Counted from the first letter of the stretch, positions 1 to 6,069 are shown. The stretch is DNA of 10,967 bases from DATADF01 sp046263155 (GCA_046263155.1 JBHELF010000013.1:1-10967), one strand, 5' to 3'. Translations and numbers: made by a program. The notes: generated by a model not told the origin, from the sequence alone.

Positions 1-321
1 GCCGATTGTGCCGCCGGAGTTAGTGATCCCTGCGCCCGGTGCCCGGGTGCGTCCGAGGTTGCGTCTGCCGAACGCGCTCCCCTCCTCGGGCTGCTCGGCC
101 CCCATTGGGAGGTCGGCCGGGTGATGGATGGCCGGATGCTGTTGCCGGCGGGAGTGACGATGGGGCACGGCCGGACCCGTCGCGGTCAGCGACCGAGCCG
201 TCCGGCCGACCGCACCGATCCGCGACTCGAGGTTGAGGCCCCCCCCAACCTCGGCGCCTGCCGGTGCCGCCTGGGCCAGGATGACCAGTGCCAACCCAAC
301 GAGTATCGACCGTGCTCCCAT
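1..321 (-). CDS. Partial gene: N-terminus of a secreted protein of unknown function
   Basis: The reverse strand is open from an ATG at 321-319 to the window edge, 107 codons with no stop. The first residues (MGARSILVGLALVILAQA) form a short basic start and a hydrophobic core. They are followed by APAGA-EV, a plausible signal peptidase I site near residue 23, so the product is probably exported. The visible mature part is rich in Gly, Pro, Arg and His and shows no domain I recognise. The third codon positions are mostly G or C, as expected for a gene in this genome. No clear Shine-Dalgarno precedes the ATG, so the start is less certain than the reading frame. The gene is divergent from whiB, with 350 bases between them. 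The 3' part lies outside the window and the function cannot be named. Confidence 0.6.
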   Translation of the reverse strand, partial: MGARSILVGLALVILAQAAPAGAEVGGGLNLESRIGAVGRTARSLTATGPAVPHRHSRRQQHPAIHHPADLPMGAEQPEEGSAFGRRNLGRTRAPGAGITNSGGTIG

Positions 322-510
322 GTCAAAAGGGATCGACGGTACGAAAAACCCACTCCATGACCCGACGGCATGGTTGCCACTGCCTCAAAAGGACCCGAGC
401 GTGCGGAAGCCCCTGCTGAAAGGACTAGTTCTTTTCCCGCTCCGTGCAACCCGAGGGCCGGCGCTTGCGTCCTAAGGAGCATGGCCGGCCCGCACCCAGG
501 AAAGCGTACC

Positions 511-555
511 GAAAGGGCGTCCGAGAGCGCGAGAAAAGGGCGTCTCGAATCGCGA
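511..555. repeat. Imperfect tandem repeat, about 22-23 nt x 2
   Basis: Two adjacent copies run from 511 to 532 and from 533 to 555. Both follow the pattern GAAA(A)GGGCGTC, then CGA, then a short variable stretch, then CGCGA. They differ by two small insertions or deletions and a few substitutions. They lie about 120-160 bases upstream of the whiB start in non-coding DNA. They may be regulator binding sites or just a local duplication; nothing in the sequence decides between these. Confidence 0.5.
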
Positions 556-577
556 ATGGGCAGGTCAGAGACCGCAC

Positions 578-595
578 CCAAGCGGACCAAGCGGA
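578..595. repeat. Perfect tandem 9-bp direct repeat CCAAGCGGA x 2
   Basis: CCAAGCGGA occurs twice head to tail with no mismatch. The second copy runs into the GGAAT that forms the -35 of the candidate ECF-type promoter for whiB, so an activator binding here would be well placed. The repeat is seen directly; the regulatory role is inferred. Confidence 0.55.
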
Positions 596-618
596 ATAGG
601 GACGGGGCCTGGAGCGTT
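593..618 (+). promoter_or_regulatory. Candidate ECF-type promoter for whiB (GGAAT-N18-GTT)
   Basis: GGAAT at 593-597 is followed after 18 bases by GTT at 616-618 (within CGTTT). This spacing and these cores match the type recognised by actinobacterial SigR/SigH-like ECF sigma factors. It would give a 5' leader of about 45 bases for whiB. A housekeeping-like TATAAG at 639-644 is an alternative -10, but it has only a weak -35 (GTTTAT at 616-621). Short motifs of this kind occur by chance, so confidence is low. Confidence 0.3.
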
Positions 619-656
619 TATCAGGTTGATGCCCTGGCTATAAGGCAGAGAAACGC

Positions 657-663
657 GAGGGGG
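657..663 (+). promoter_or_regulatory. Ribosome binding site of whiB
   Basis: GAGGGGG ends 8 bases before the ATG at 672 and supports that start. Confidence 0.6.
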
Positions 664-671
664 ATTTTCGG

Positions 672-977
672 ATGCTGAGGGAGGAAGAGACCGGCGCTCC
701 TTTCCTCGACGCCGATCAGCTTGATTGGCAAGAGGAAGCGCTTTGCCGCGACTATGAAGTTGACCTCTTCTTCGGCCCCGACGCGCCCGAAACCGAGCTC
801 GAGAAGCAGACTCGCGAGGCCGAGGCAAAGTCGATCTGCCAGCGGTGCCCGGTCAAGGAGGCCTGCCTCGAGTTCGCCATCGAGACCAATCAGAAATACG
901 GCATCTGGGGAGGCCTGACGGATAAGGAGAGGGCCTCCCTCAAGCGCCGCCGGGCCCGCGCCCGCCGCTCCGCCTAA
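672..977 (+). CDS. WhiB-family [4Fe-4S] transcriptional regulator
   Basis: The 101-residue product has the full WhiB signature. Cys25, Cys56, Cys59 and Cys65 are arranged as C-X30-CxxC-X5-C to hold a [4Fe-4S] cluster. They are followed by the GIWGG turn at residues 77-81 and a basic tail (KRRRARARRS) for DNA contact. WhiB proteins are cytoplasmic redox- or NO-sensing regulators, usually acting with the primary sigma factor. The sequence around the CxxC and GIWGG, and the short length, look most like the WhiB1/WhiB2 (WhmD) classes, which act in development and cell division. The exact class needs a tree. Start choice: ATG with a good GAGGGGG site 8 bases upstream. The gene stands alone, divergent from a secreted-protein gene and convergent with the MTHFR-like gene. 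Tandem repeats and a possible ECF promoter precede it. Confidence 0.95.
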   Translation: MLREEETGAPFLDADQLDWQEEALCRDYEVDLFFGPDAPETELEKQTREAEAKSICQRCPVKEACLEFAIETNQKYGIWGGLTDKERASLKRRRARARRSA

Positions 978-1000
978 CTCCGTCTTTCGGACCCGCCCGG

Positions 1001-1846
1001 CTAGCGATCTTCGGAGCCCAGGCGGCGAGCGATCTCCTTATAGAGGCTCACGGGCACCAGGTGCACACCGTGGAAGATGCCCGACTCCCGAATGGCCTCC
1101 ATCTGCTCATAGGCGATGTCCACGCCGACCTCGGGGCCTTCGTCGAGTCGCTCGATCACGCTCTCGGGAATTCGGATGTCCGGGAGGCTCGCGTTTATCC
1201 GTCGAGCCATACGCGAGCTCGCGAGCACGATCACGCCTGCGTAAAGCCGGCCGGCGAAATCGAGTGACTCGGCCCAGCGGAAAAGCCGATCGAGGGAGAA
1301 GCTGATCTGCACGAAGACGAAGTCGGCCCTGTTTCTCCACGCCAGCGGTCGCCCCGGCTTGCTCACGGTCCCGATCCGGAAGTCGGGGTAGCCGGCAAAG
1401 AGGGGGCCGGTCCCGAACGAATGGACCTCGTCGATCATGCCCCTCACGGTGAGGTCCTCTGTGCGCCGTCCCTCGTTGGGGGGGTCTCCGTAGACGAAGA
1501 GGAAGTGGTCGACCCCGTAGGCCGCGGCGGTCAAGAGATCCCGGCGAAATCCCAGCAGGTTGCGATCCCGGGCATTGATGCACGCGATAGACCGCCCGCC
1601 AAGATACGCAACCTCATGCGCGACGGAGACGCTCGAGACGGTTGCCCGGCCCAGGTGGTTGTCCGGAATCAGGAAGGCGTCCGTCACGGGACGCAAGACC
1701 TCGATCTGCTCCCGGACGTGTTCTATGTCCGGGCGCCTCGGCGGCTCGATCTCGCACAGGATCGAAAAATCGTCCGTGTCGAGGAACGACGGAGGGGGCT
1801 CCGGAACGGGCGGGTACGCGCTGGAAGGCGGTTCCATCTCTTCCAT
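1001..1846 (-). CDS. Methylenetetrahydrofolate reductase (MetF)-family protein
   Basis: The 281-residue product is predicted to fold as a FAD-binding TIM barrel of the MTHFR family, which reduces 5,10-methylene-THF to 5-methyl-THF for methionine synthesis. Visible family features are CEIEPPR at residues 31-37 with the likely catalytic Glu32, the GDPP loop at 120-123 with Asp121 (folate-binding Asp), Gln180 in ADFVFVQISF, and GVHLVPVSLYKEI near the C-terminus. That last motif resembles the GIHLMPVG form of archaeal and acetogen-type enzymes more than E. coli MetF. Residues 1-22 are Pro-rich and probably disordered. Start choice: ATG at 1846; ATG at 1837 is an alternative and neither has a good Shine-Dalgarno. 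The gene follows the sigma factor gene on the same strand after 53 bases that contain a strong hairpin. The true substrate could differ from classic MetF because the protein is divergent. Confidence 0.8.
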   Translation of the reverse strand: MEEMEPPSSAYPPVPEPPPSFLDTDDFSILCEIEPPRRPDIEHVREQIEVLRPVTDAFLIPDNHLGRATVSSVSVAHEVAYLGGRSIACINARDRNLLGFRRDLLTAAAYGVDHFLFVYGDPPNEGRRTEDLTVRGMIDEVHSFGTGPLFAGYPDFRIGTVSKPGRPLAWRNRADFVFVQISFSLDRLFRWAESLDFAGRLYAGVIVLASSRMARRINASLPDIRIPESVIERLDEGPEVGVDIAYEQMEAIRESGIFHGVHLVPVSLYKEIARRLGSEDR

Positions 1847-1854
1847 ATACCAAG

Positions 1855-1876
1855 AACGGCACCCGAAGGTGCCGTT
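1855..1876 (-). terminator. Strong UUCG-loop hairpin between sigma factor and MTHFR-like gene
   Basis: On the minus strand AACGGCACC, TTCG, GGTGCCGTT form a perfect 9-bp stem closed by C(UUCG)G, a very stable RNA tetraloop. It lies 24 bases after the sigma factor stop and ends 8 bases before the ATG of the MTHFR-like gene. No U-tract follows (the next bases are CTTGGTAT). It may be a U-less terminator or attenuator, an RNA-stability element, or a block to ribosome access at the downstream gene. Confidence 0.55.
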
Positions 1877-1899
1877 TAGCGATCGCGAAGCGGGTTGAG

Positions 1900-2976
1900 T
1901 TAGTTGAGCGGGTCGATCAGTGAGCCGACCTTTTTGACTAGCGCGCGTACTTGGGCCAGCGCGGTTTTGGAGGCCGCTGAAGCTCGACCGCCGAGGTCCT
2001 TGCCGGTGCCCGAAGTTCCCGAATCGTCCTCGTCTCCATTGCCGAGCGAGCCTCCTGCGTGATTTCCGAGGGCGAAGACTGGCTCGAGCAGTCCGTCATC
2101 AGAGGGCTCGTCCGCGGCGGCAGGCGATTCGGCCGACTGCGCGGCCGCGGGGCCTTCCACGCGGACCCAATTCAGCTCCATCTCAGGCACTCGCTCCCAC
2201 TGCAGATCTTCGGCATAAAGCGTGTTGTCGGGCGGTGCCGTTACGGCCGGTGCCGATGCCGGCAGAGCGGTTAGCGCTGCGACGACAAAGACCGCGCCGG
2301 CAGCAACTCGCTCGGACAACATCGGGCTCATGTTGGAGGCGACGCTGGCAAAACTGCCTGCGCCTGTTCCCTCGCGGCGGCCCTGAAGAAATGTACGGAA
2401 GAAGAGGACGGGGGCGAGGGCGAAGTTCTCAGCCTTCTCCCAGGCCCGCTTGAAAGAGGCGCGCGCCCGATGCAGCAAAGCTTTGACCTGCTCGGGGCTC
2501 ATGGAAAGTTGCGCCGCAATCTCCCTGTGCGAGAGATCGCCGATGGCACGCATCTGCAGTGCGCGTGCATGCAACGGCTGTATCTCGGCGATTGTCTCGT
2601 CGACGCGCCCATCGCCTCCGGCGAGCATGTCCTCCGGCCCGTCCTGCGTGCCGAGCACTTCCTCGGGAGGCAGAGCTACCGAATGGACGCTCCGTGTCCG
2701 GACCCTTATCTGGTCGAGGCATACGTTCGACGCGATACGCGTCAGCCAAGCTCCCAATTGGTATTGCCCGTTGAACCGAGGCAGCGCTTGATACGCCTTG
2801 AGGAATGTTTCCTGGGCGGCCTCTTCGGCCTCCGGCGCACGTCCCAGCATGCGCGAACAGATGCCCATGACCTTTGGGCTGTAGCGCGCGTACATCTCGT
2901 CGTACGCCGCGCGATCCCCGGCCTGATATAGCTTGACAAGCTCTTTATCGCTCAGGTTTTTGAGCGCTCCGCCCAT
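1900..2976 (-). CDS. ECF-type RNA polymerase sigma factor with C-terminal membrane-anchored extension
   Basis: The 358-residue product begins with a normal ECF sigma-70 unit. Region 2 spans about residues 10-95, including AAQETFLKAYQALPRF and GAWLTRIASNVCLDQIR. Region 4 spans about 127-180 and contains the helix-turn-helix LSHREIAAQLSMSPEQVKAL. Most ECF factors stop near 180-200 residues. This one continues for about 175 more, with a hydrophobic segment at about 224-242 (VAAGAVFVVAALTALPASA) and an Ala/Pro/Gly/Asp-rich tail. A single membrane span with the tail outside is likely, though a partly buried segment is possible. No zinc-binding anti-sigma motif (HxxxCxxC) is present in it, and no adjacent gene encodes an anti-sigma factor. 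Start choice: ATG at 2976, preceded by AAAGG at a rather long spacing. The MTHFR-like gene follows. Confidence 0.9.
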   Translation of the reverse strand: MGGALKNLSDKELVKLYQAGDRAAYDEMYARYSPKVMGICSRMLGRAPEAEEAAQETFLKAYQALPRFNGQYQLGAWLTRIASNVCLDQIRVRTRSVHSVALPPEEVLGTQDGPEDMLAGGDGRVDETIAEIQPLHARALQMRAIGDLSHREIAAQLSMSPEQVKALLHRARASFKRAWEKAENFALAPVLFFRTFLQGRREGTGAGSFASVASNMSPMLSERVAAGAVFVVAALTALPASAPAVTAPPDNTLYAEDLQWERVPEMELNWVRVEGPAAAQSAESPAAADEPSDDGLLEPVFALGNHAGGSLGNGDEDDSGTSGTGKDLGGRASAASKTALAQVRALVKKVGSLIDPLN

Positions 2977-3203
2977 GGATCTATTTTCGCCTTTCTGAGG
3001 CCCGATTCCTACTGCTAATAACGCTGTCCTGATAGGAAAGTCGTCCTGCCTGACCTGGGACTTTAGTCTCGGAGGTGACTAATCGGCCGGGTTTGGCAAC
3101 GAGAGTCGGGCGATTGGGACATTTCGCTCATCCCCGGATCAATTTGGCCGGCCACACGCCCACCCGTAAACCGCTCATCTGCTAGCGCTCGGCCTGCTGG
3201 GGG
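2977..3203. other. Divergent intergenic region, sigma factor / yjbQ, with an inverted repeat
   Basis: These 227 bases should hold promoters for the sigma factor gene (minus) and the yjbQ-polyprenyl synthase pair (plus). A 6-bp inverted repeat TTAGTC-N8-GACTAA lies at 3063-3082, and its loop contains GGAGGT. On the minus strand CAGGAC is repeated at a 17-base interval (about 3026-3048). I found no convincing -35/-10 pair and no GGAAC-type site before the sigma gene, so self-regulation by an SigR-like motif is not supported. Confidence 0.4.
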
Positions 3204-3659
3204 ATGATTGGGCCGGTGCTCAAGCTCCTCGAGTTCGAGATCAAGACCGGCGGTCGCCTCGATGCTCTCGACATCACGGACGACGTGGCGGCCTCCGTGG
3301 AGGAGGCCGGTCTGTCGGGGGGGAGCGTCCTCGTTTTCTCGCCGCATACGACTTGCTGCGTCCTGGTGGCGCCCTCGGGGCGCTCCACCGTCGAAGGTCT
3401 GCAAGCAGCTATGGAGGCCGCCGCGCCGGCCGATTCGTACTACGCCCATGACGATCTCAGCATCCGAACGGAGAACCTGGAGGAAAGCGAGCGCCCGAAC
3501 GCTCCCGCCCATATCGCTCACATGCTTTTCGGTCGAGCGTCGGAATGCATTGCCGTCGCCGGTGGAAAGCTGGTCCTTGGGGACCGGCAGCGCATCCTCT
3601 TCGTAGAGCTCGATGATTCGCGGAAGCGGCGCTACTACGTCCAGCTAATTGGAGATTGA
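3204..3659 (+). CDS. YjbQ/UPF0047-family protein
   Basis: The 151-residue product matches the small single-domain YjbQ (UPF0047) family. Visible signatures are VFSPHTT at residues 44-50, YAHDD at 80-84, N99 to H103 in NAPAHIAHMLFG, and LVLGDRQRILFVELDDSRKRR at the C-terminus with conserved Gly126, Gln129, Glu135, Asp137 and Arg140. Family members form trimers in the cytoplasm, and weak thiamine-phosphate synthase activity has been reported, but the physiological role is unsettled. Start choice: ATG at 3204 has GGGGG directly against it. GTG at 3216 would put that same GGGGG about 12 bases upstream and is a real alternative that removes four residues. The gene ends 10 bases before (or overlaps) the polyprenyl synthase start, so the two are probably cotranscribed. 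Confidence 0.85.
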   Translation: MIGPVLKLLEFEIKTGGRLDALDITDDVAASVEEAGLSGGSVLVFSPHTTCCVLVAPSGRSTVEGLQAAMEAAAPADSYYAHDDLSIRTENLEESERPNAPAHIAHMLFGRASECIAVAGGKLVLGDRQRILFVELDDSRKRRYYVQLIGD

Positions 3660-3669
3660 TCCTCATATC

Positions 3670-4629
3670 ATGACGGGTCTCGTCGCGGGCCCTACCGAGC
3701 AGTGGCTGGTCGAGGATCTGCTGCGTGTCGAGAACATACTCACCACCACGGCAGGGGCGTCCAGCCATCCGCTGACGGCAGAGGCGAGCACGCATCTCAT
3801 AAAGGCCGGAGGGAAGAGGCTCCGCCCGGCCCTCGTGCTGACAAGTGCGCGCGCGGGGACTGCGGGAGCGCGTGCGACCGACCTTGCCGCGGCCGCGCTG
3901 GAACTCGTGCACCTTGCAACGCTGTATCACGACGACGTAATCGACGAGACCGAAACCCGGCGCGGGGTTCCGACCGTTCACGCCAAATGGGGCCTGCAGG
4001 TCGCCGTGCTCGCGGGCGACTATCTGTTTGCGTGTGGATGCGGATTGGGAGCCGAGGCCGGCGGAGAGGTGCCCGGGATTCTGTCGAACGCGATCGCCAA
4101 CGTGTGCGAGGGCCAGATCATCGAGTCGGAGTCCCTCGAGGACGCGCAGCGAGACCCAACCGAATACGTCGCGACCGTAAAGCTCAAGACGGCTTCCCTT
4201 TTTGCCGCGGCCTGCGAGCTGGGGTGCTCAACCGGCGGCGTCGCAGGCGCGGGGAGGGCCGCTCTCATCGACTACGGGCTCAATCTTGGGATTGCTTTTC
4301 AGTTGGTGGACGATCTTCTCGATCTCGTCGGCGACCCGGAGGTGACGGGCAAAGAGCCGGGGACGGACCTCCGCGAGGGAGTGTTTACGTTGCCCGTCCT
4401 ACTGGCGGCTCAGAGAGACGAACGGTTGGCGCACGACTTGGGGGCCGGGGTCCGAGATCTGGATCAGATTCTCAGAAGCCTTCACGCCACGGGAGCCATC
4501 GCAGACACACTCGCGGAGGCCCGCAAGTACGGCAAGGGGGCCGCCGCCGCTCTGCGCGACCTCCCGCAATCGGAGTGGCGCTCGGTGCTCGAGAAAACGG
4601 TCGAAGGAGTCCTCGCCCAAGTCCCCTAA
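3670..4629 (+). CDS. Long-chain polyprenyl diphosphate synthase
   Basis: This is a trans-type isoprenyl diphosphate synthase of 319 residues, the usual length. It condenses isopentenyl diphosphate onto an allylic primer in the cytoplasm. GGKRLRP at residues 47-53 binds substrate diphosphate. The first Asp-rich motif is DDVID (88-92), followed by RRG. The second is DDLLD (214-218), in FQLVDDLLD. Ala83, five residues before the first Asp, is small, as in enzymes making long (about C30 or longer) chains, so a menaquinone side chain is a likely product. Start choice: ATG at 3670 with GGAG 15 bases upstream. A TTG at 3649, overlapping yjbQ by 11 bases, would add seven residues but has no ribosome binding site. 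It is probably translated together with yjbQ and converges on the AbiEi-Vsr-like gene across 40 bases with no clear terminator. Confidence 0.92.
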   Translation: MTGLVAGPTEQWLVEDLLRVENILTTTAGASSHPLTAEASTHLIKAGGKRLRPALVLTSARAGTAGARATDLAAAALELVHLATLYHDDVIDETETRRGVPTVHAKWGLQVAVLAGDYLFACGCGLGAEAGGEVPGILSNAIANVCEGQIIESESLEDAQRDPTEYVATVKLKTASLFAAACELGCSTGGVAGAGRAALIDYGLNLGIAFQLVDDLLDLVGDPEVTGKEPGTDLREGVFTLPVLLAAQRDERLAHDLGAGVRDLDQILRSLHATGAIADTLAEARKYGKGAAAALRDLPQSEWRSVLEKTVEGVLAQVP

Positions 4630-4669
4630 CGACATCTTTGGGTCGTGGGTCAGGATTGTCAGTGCTGGC

Positions 4670-5662
4670 TCACCAAAGACGCCTCTCACGTTGCTCTCTT
4701 GCACGTCGGATCCGTTCAGCCACGGCGTTGGGTCGATTCTCCATCTGGTCCCGCGTCACTCTCAGTACAAGCCAATCCAGCTGTAACAGCTCAGCATCTC
4801 GTTCTCGGTCTTTCTCCCAATCGCTCTTTTCGGAATGGAAGATGTAGCCGTCAGCCTCGATGGCGATCTTTAGTTCTGGATAGGCAAAGTCGACGCGTGC
4901 CACCAAGCGTCCGTCGGTGAAGATCTTGTGCTGGCAAACTGGCGTCGGCAGTCCATGCTTTCGAAGAATCCTTAGAAGCTGTTCCTCTAGCGGACTCTCG
5001 GTCAGCGAGCTGGACGGATCGCGCTCGCTGAGCAGTCGCCTTAAGAGGGCTGCTCCACGGCGGCCATTTCCTCCGTTCGCCTTCAGGCATTGCTCAAGCT
5101 GATTCAGGCTCGTCAAGCGTTTCCGCAAGGCGCCGTCCAGCGCCTTCTCTACCCGAGGAGGCGGCAAAACTGCACCCAGGTCGAGCAACGTGCGGGCCAC
5201 GGTAGTAACTGGAATACACCCGATGTGAGTGCGATCGAGGCGGGGCAACGGCTCTTTGGAGCGGTGAAGGATGACGCCCCGGTCTCTGCGATCAGATGTG
5301 CTCGTGATTTCGACGACCGTGGCGGTGTAGCCATCCAATTTCCAGAGCGCTGCTGCCGATTGATGCGAGACAAGGGCGTCCGGTCCGGCGTGCAGGCAGG
5401 CCGCAATTAGTCGTTGTTCCCAGCATTGTCGCGCTCCCACCAGGACATAGACGGAGGGATGCATACGTACCAGGTCCTTTGTCTCGACCCGATAGTTGAA
5501 CGCCCCGCGGCTTAGGCCCGCGGCGAGAGCCTGCTCCCGGCTTATAACGCCATGTTGGCGAAGGGCTCGTCGGACTACTGTTTGCCAAGCATTATGGGCC
5601 GAGGTGGAGGACACATCCCGAGTTGATCCCAGCTTTATCTGCGTGTCAGTGACGCGCGCCAC
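4670..5662 (-). CDS. AbiEi-antitoxin-like domain fused to a Vsr/DUF559-type nuclease domain
   Basis: The 330-residue product has two parts. Residues about 25-165 look like the AbiEi_4-type antitoxin fold: a winged helix (VISREQALAAGLSRGAFNYR), then VYVLVG, SHQSAAALW and PVTTVARTLLDLG, a hallmark of the family. Residues about 220-325 look like DUF559, a Vsr-related PD-(D/E)XK nuclease: SPLEEQLL with Glu226, VARVDFAYP with Asp258, IAIEADGY with Glu269 and Asp271, and RDAELLQLDWLVLRVT. All expected catalytic acids are present, so DNA cleavage is possible but unproven. No AbiEii nucleotidyltransferase toxin gene lies next to it. Start choice: GTG at 5662 with no clear Shine-Dalgarno; an in-frame GTG at residue 17 is possible. 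Hand-counted GC over 4741-4860 is about 53%, against about 67% in a sample of the PimB-like gene, which hints at transfer. Actinobacterial genomes often carry such solitary genes; their role is unknown. Confidence 0.75.
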   Translation of the reverse strand: MARVTDTQIKLGSTRDVSSTSAHNAWQTVVRRALRQHGVISREQALAAGLSRGAFNYRVETKDLVRMHPSVYVLVGARQCWEQRLIAACLHAGPDALVSHQSAAALWKLDGYTATVVEITSTSDRRDRGVILHRSKEPLPRLDRTHIGCIPVTTVARTLLDLGAVLPPPRVEKALDGALRKRLTSLNQLEQCLKANGGNGRRGAALLRRLLSERDPSSSLTESPLEEQLLRILRKHGLPTPVCQHKIFTDGRLVARVDFAYPELKIAIEADGYIFHSEKSDWEKDRERDAELLQLDWLVLRVTRDQMENRPNAVAERIRRAREQRERRLW

Positions 5663-5702
5663 ATTTCTGAGCTTTTTTGGGGATGGGGTACTGATAAACC
5701 TG

Positions 5703-5727
5703 CTCCAGCCACCAAAGATCCTTGGAG
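5703..5727 (-). terminator. Weak terminator-like hairpin after the HPF-like gene
   Basis: On the minus strand CTCCA and TGGAG can pair over a 15-base loop that itself holds the near-palindrome CCAAGGATCTTTGG. A short TTTAT follows. It sits shortly after the HPF-like stop and before the AbiEi-Vsr-like gene. The stem is short, so this is only a candidate. Confidence 0.25.
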
Positions 5728-5731
5728 GCGG

Positions 5732-6049
5732 TTAGCGGCCTTTGGCGAAGGAGCTGTGGCCCCGGCGCGAGCGATCGTTGATCTGACGCACTAATTCCTC
5801 GCGGGCCTCTCTGACGGCTTGGCCCAGAGCCGTGTGCTCGGCTTTCGCCACCAGATGGTTGCGCCCGTAGTCGAGTTCGACCGTCACATGAAATCCCGGT
5901 GTGCCGTCGCGGCCGTTGATACGAACCTGAGCCGAAACCTCTTCGGTGAAGTCGGCAAGTTGGCGATCGATCTTCTCGAGATCTTTCTCGATCCCCTGGA
6001 TCTGGCTGGCCTTTAGCTCCTTGCCCGGAGAAGAGACACGTATCCGCAT
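5732..6049 (-). CDS. Short HPF/RaiA-family ribosome hibernation factor
   Basis: The 105-residue product resembles the N-terminal domain of HPF/RaiA (sigma-54 modulation/S30EA) proteins, which bind the 30S decoding region and silence ribosomes in stress or stationary phase. Visible matches are a first strand MRIRVSS, a long amphipathic helix (QIQGIEKDLEKIDRQLADF), a central strand pair ending in HVTVELDYGRNHLVAKAE, and a closing helix LGQAVREAREELVRQIN. It lacks the C-terminal dimerisation domain of the long HPF type common in actinobacteria, so it is either a short-form paralog or a divergent member. Start choice: ATG with AAGGGGG about 4-10 bases upstream, a strong site. A GGAAC-N16-GTT promoter candidate lies just ahead. 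It follows the PimB-like gene by 98 bases on the same strand. The fold assignment is from pattern and length, not a search. Confidence 0.65.
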   Translation of the reverse strand: MRIRVSSPGKELKASQIQGIEKDLEKIDRQLADFTEEVSAQVRINGRDGTPGFHVTVELDYGRNHLVAKAEHTALGQAVREAREELVRQINDRSRRGHSSFAKGR

Positions 6050-6069
6050 CGGGCCCCCTTATTGAGGCG

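Larger units (their letters stand above)
322..671. other. Divergent intergenic region between the partial secreted gene and whiB
   Basis: This stretch has no convincing gene. The open frames here lack ribosome binding sites and overlap each other on both strands. It holds a bulged hairpin at 367-384 (GGCATGG pairing with CCA-C-TGCC around TTG), an imperfect palindrome around ACTAGT at 418-436, two tandem repeats at 511-555 and 578-595, and a candidate whiB promoter. It could contain the promoters for both flanking genes and a leader for the left gene. I compared the minus-strand leader from memory with the c-di-AMP (ydaO), c-di-GMP and cobalamin riboswitch consensus motifs and did not see any of them. 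Confidence 0.6.

Noticed and set aside
322..480. Possible riboswitch in the leader of the left secreted gene
   Set aside because: Compared from memory with c-di-AMP, c-di-GMP and cobalamin consensus motifs; none of their core motifs is present. Only a bulged hairpin at 367-384 is visible.
978..1000. Terminator between whiB and the MTHFR-like gene
   Set aside because: Only a 4-bp stem (TCCG/CGGA) is available.
4630..4669. Terminator between the convergent polyprenyl synthase and AbiEi-Vsr-like genes
   Set aside because: CTTTGG and CCAAAG can pair only over a very long loop that enters the coding region; not convincing.
3702..4847. Long plus-strand frame of 381 codons overlapping the polyprenyl synthase
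   Set aside because: It is an Arg/Gly-rich shadow frame over a gene with complete catalytic motifs and extends antisense into the AbiEi-Vsr-like gene.
5675..5716. tRNA-like 3' end (…GCCACCA) on the plus strand
   Set aside because: There is no T-loop consensus and no cloverleaf can be drawn.
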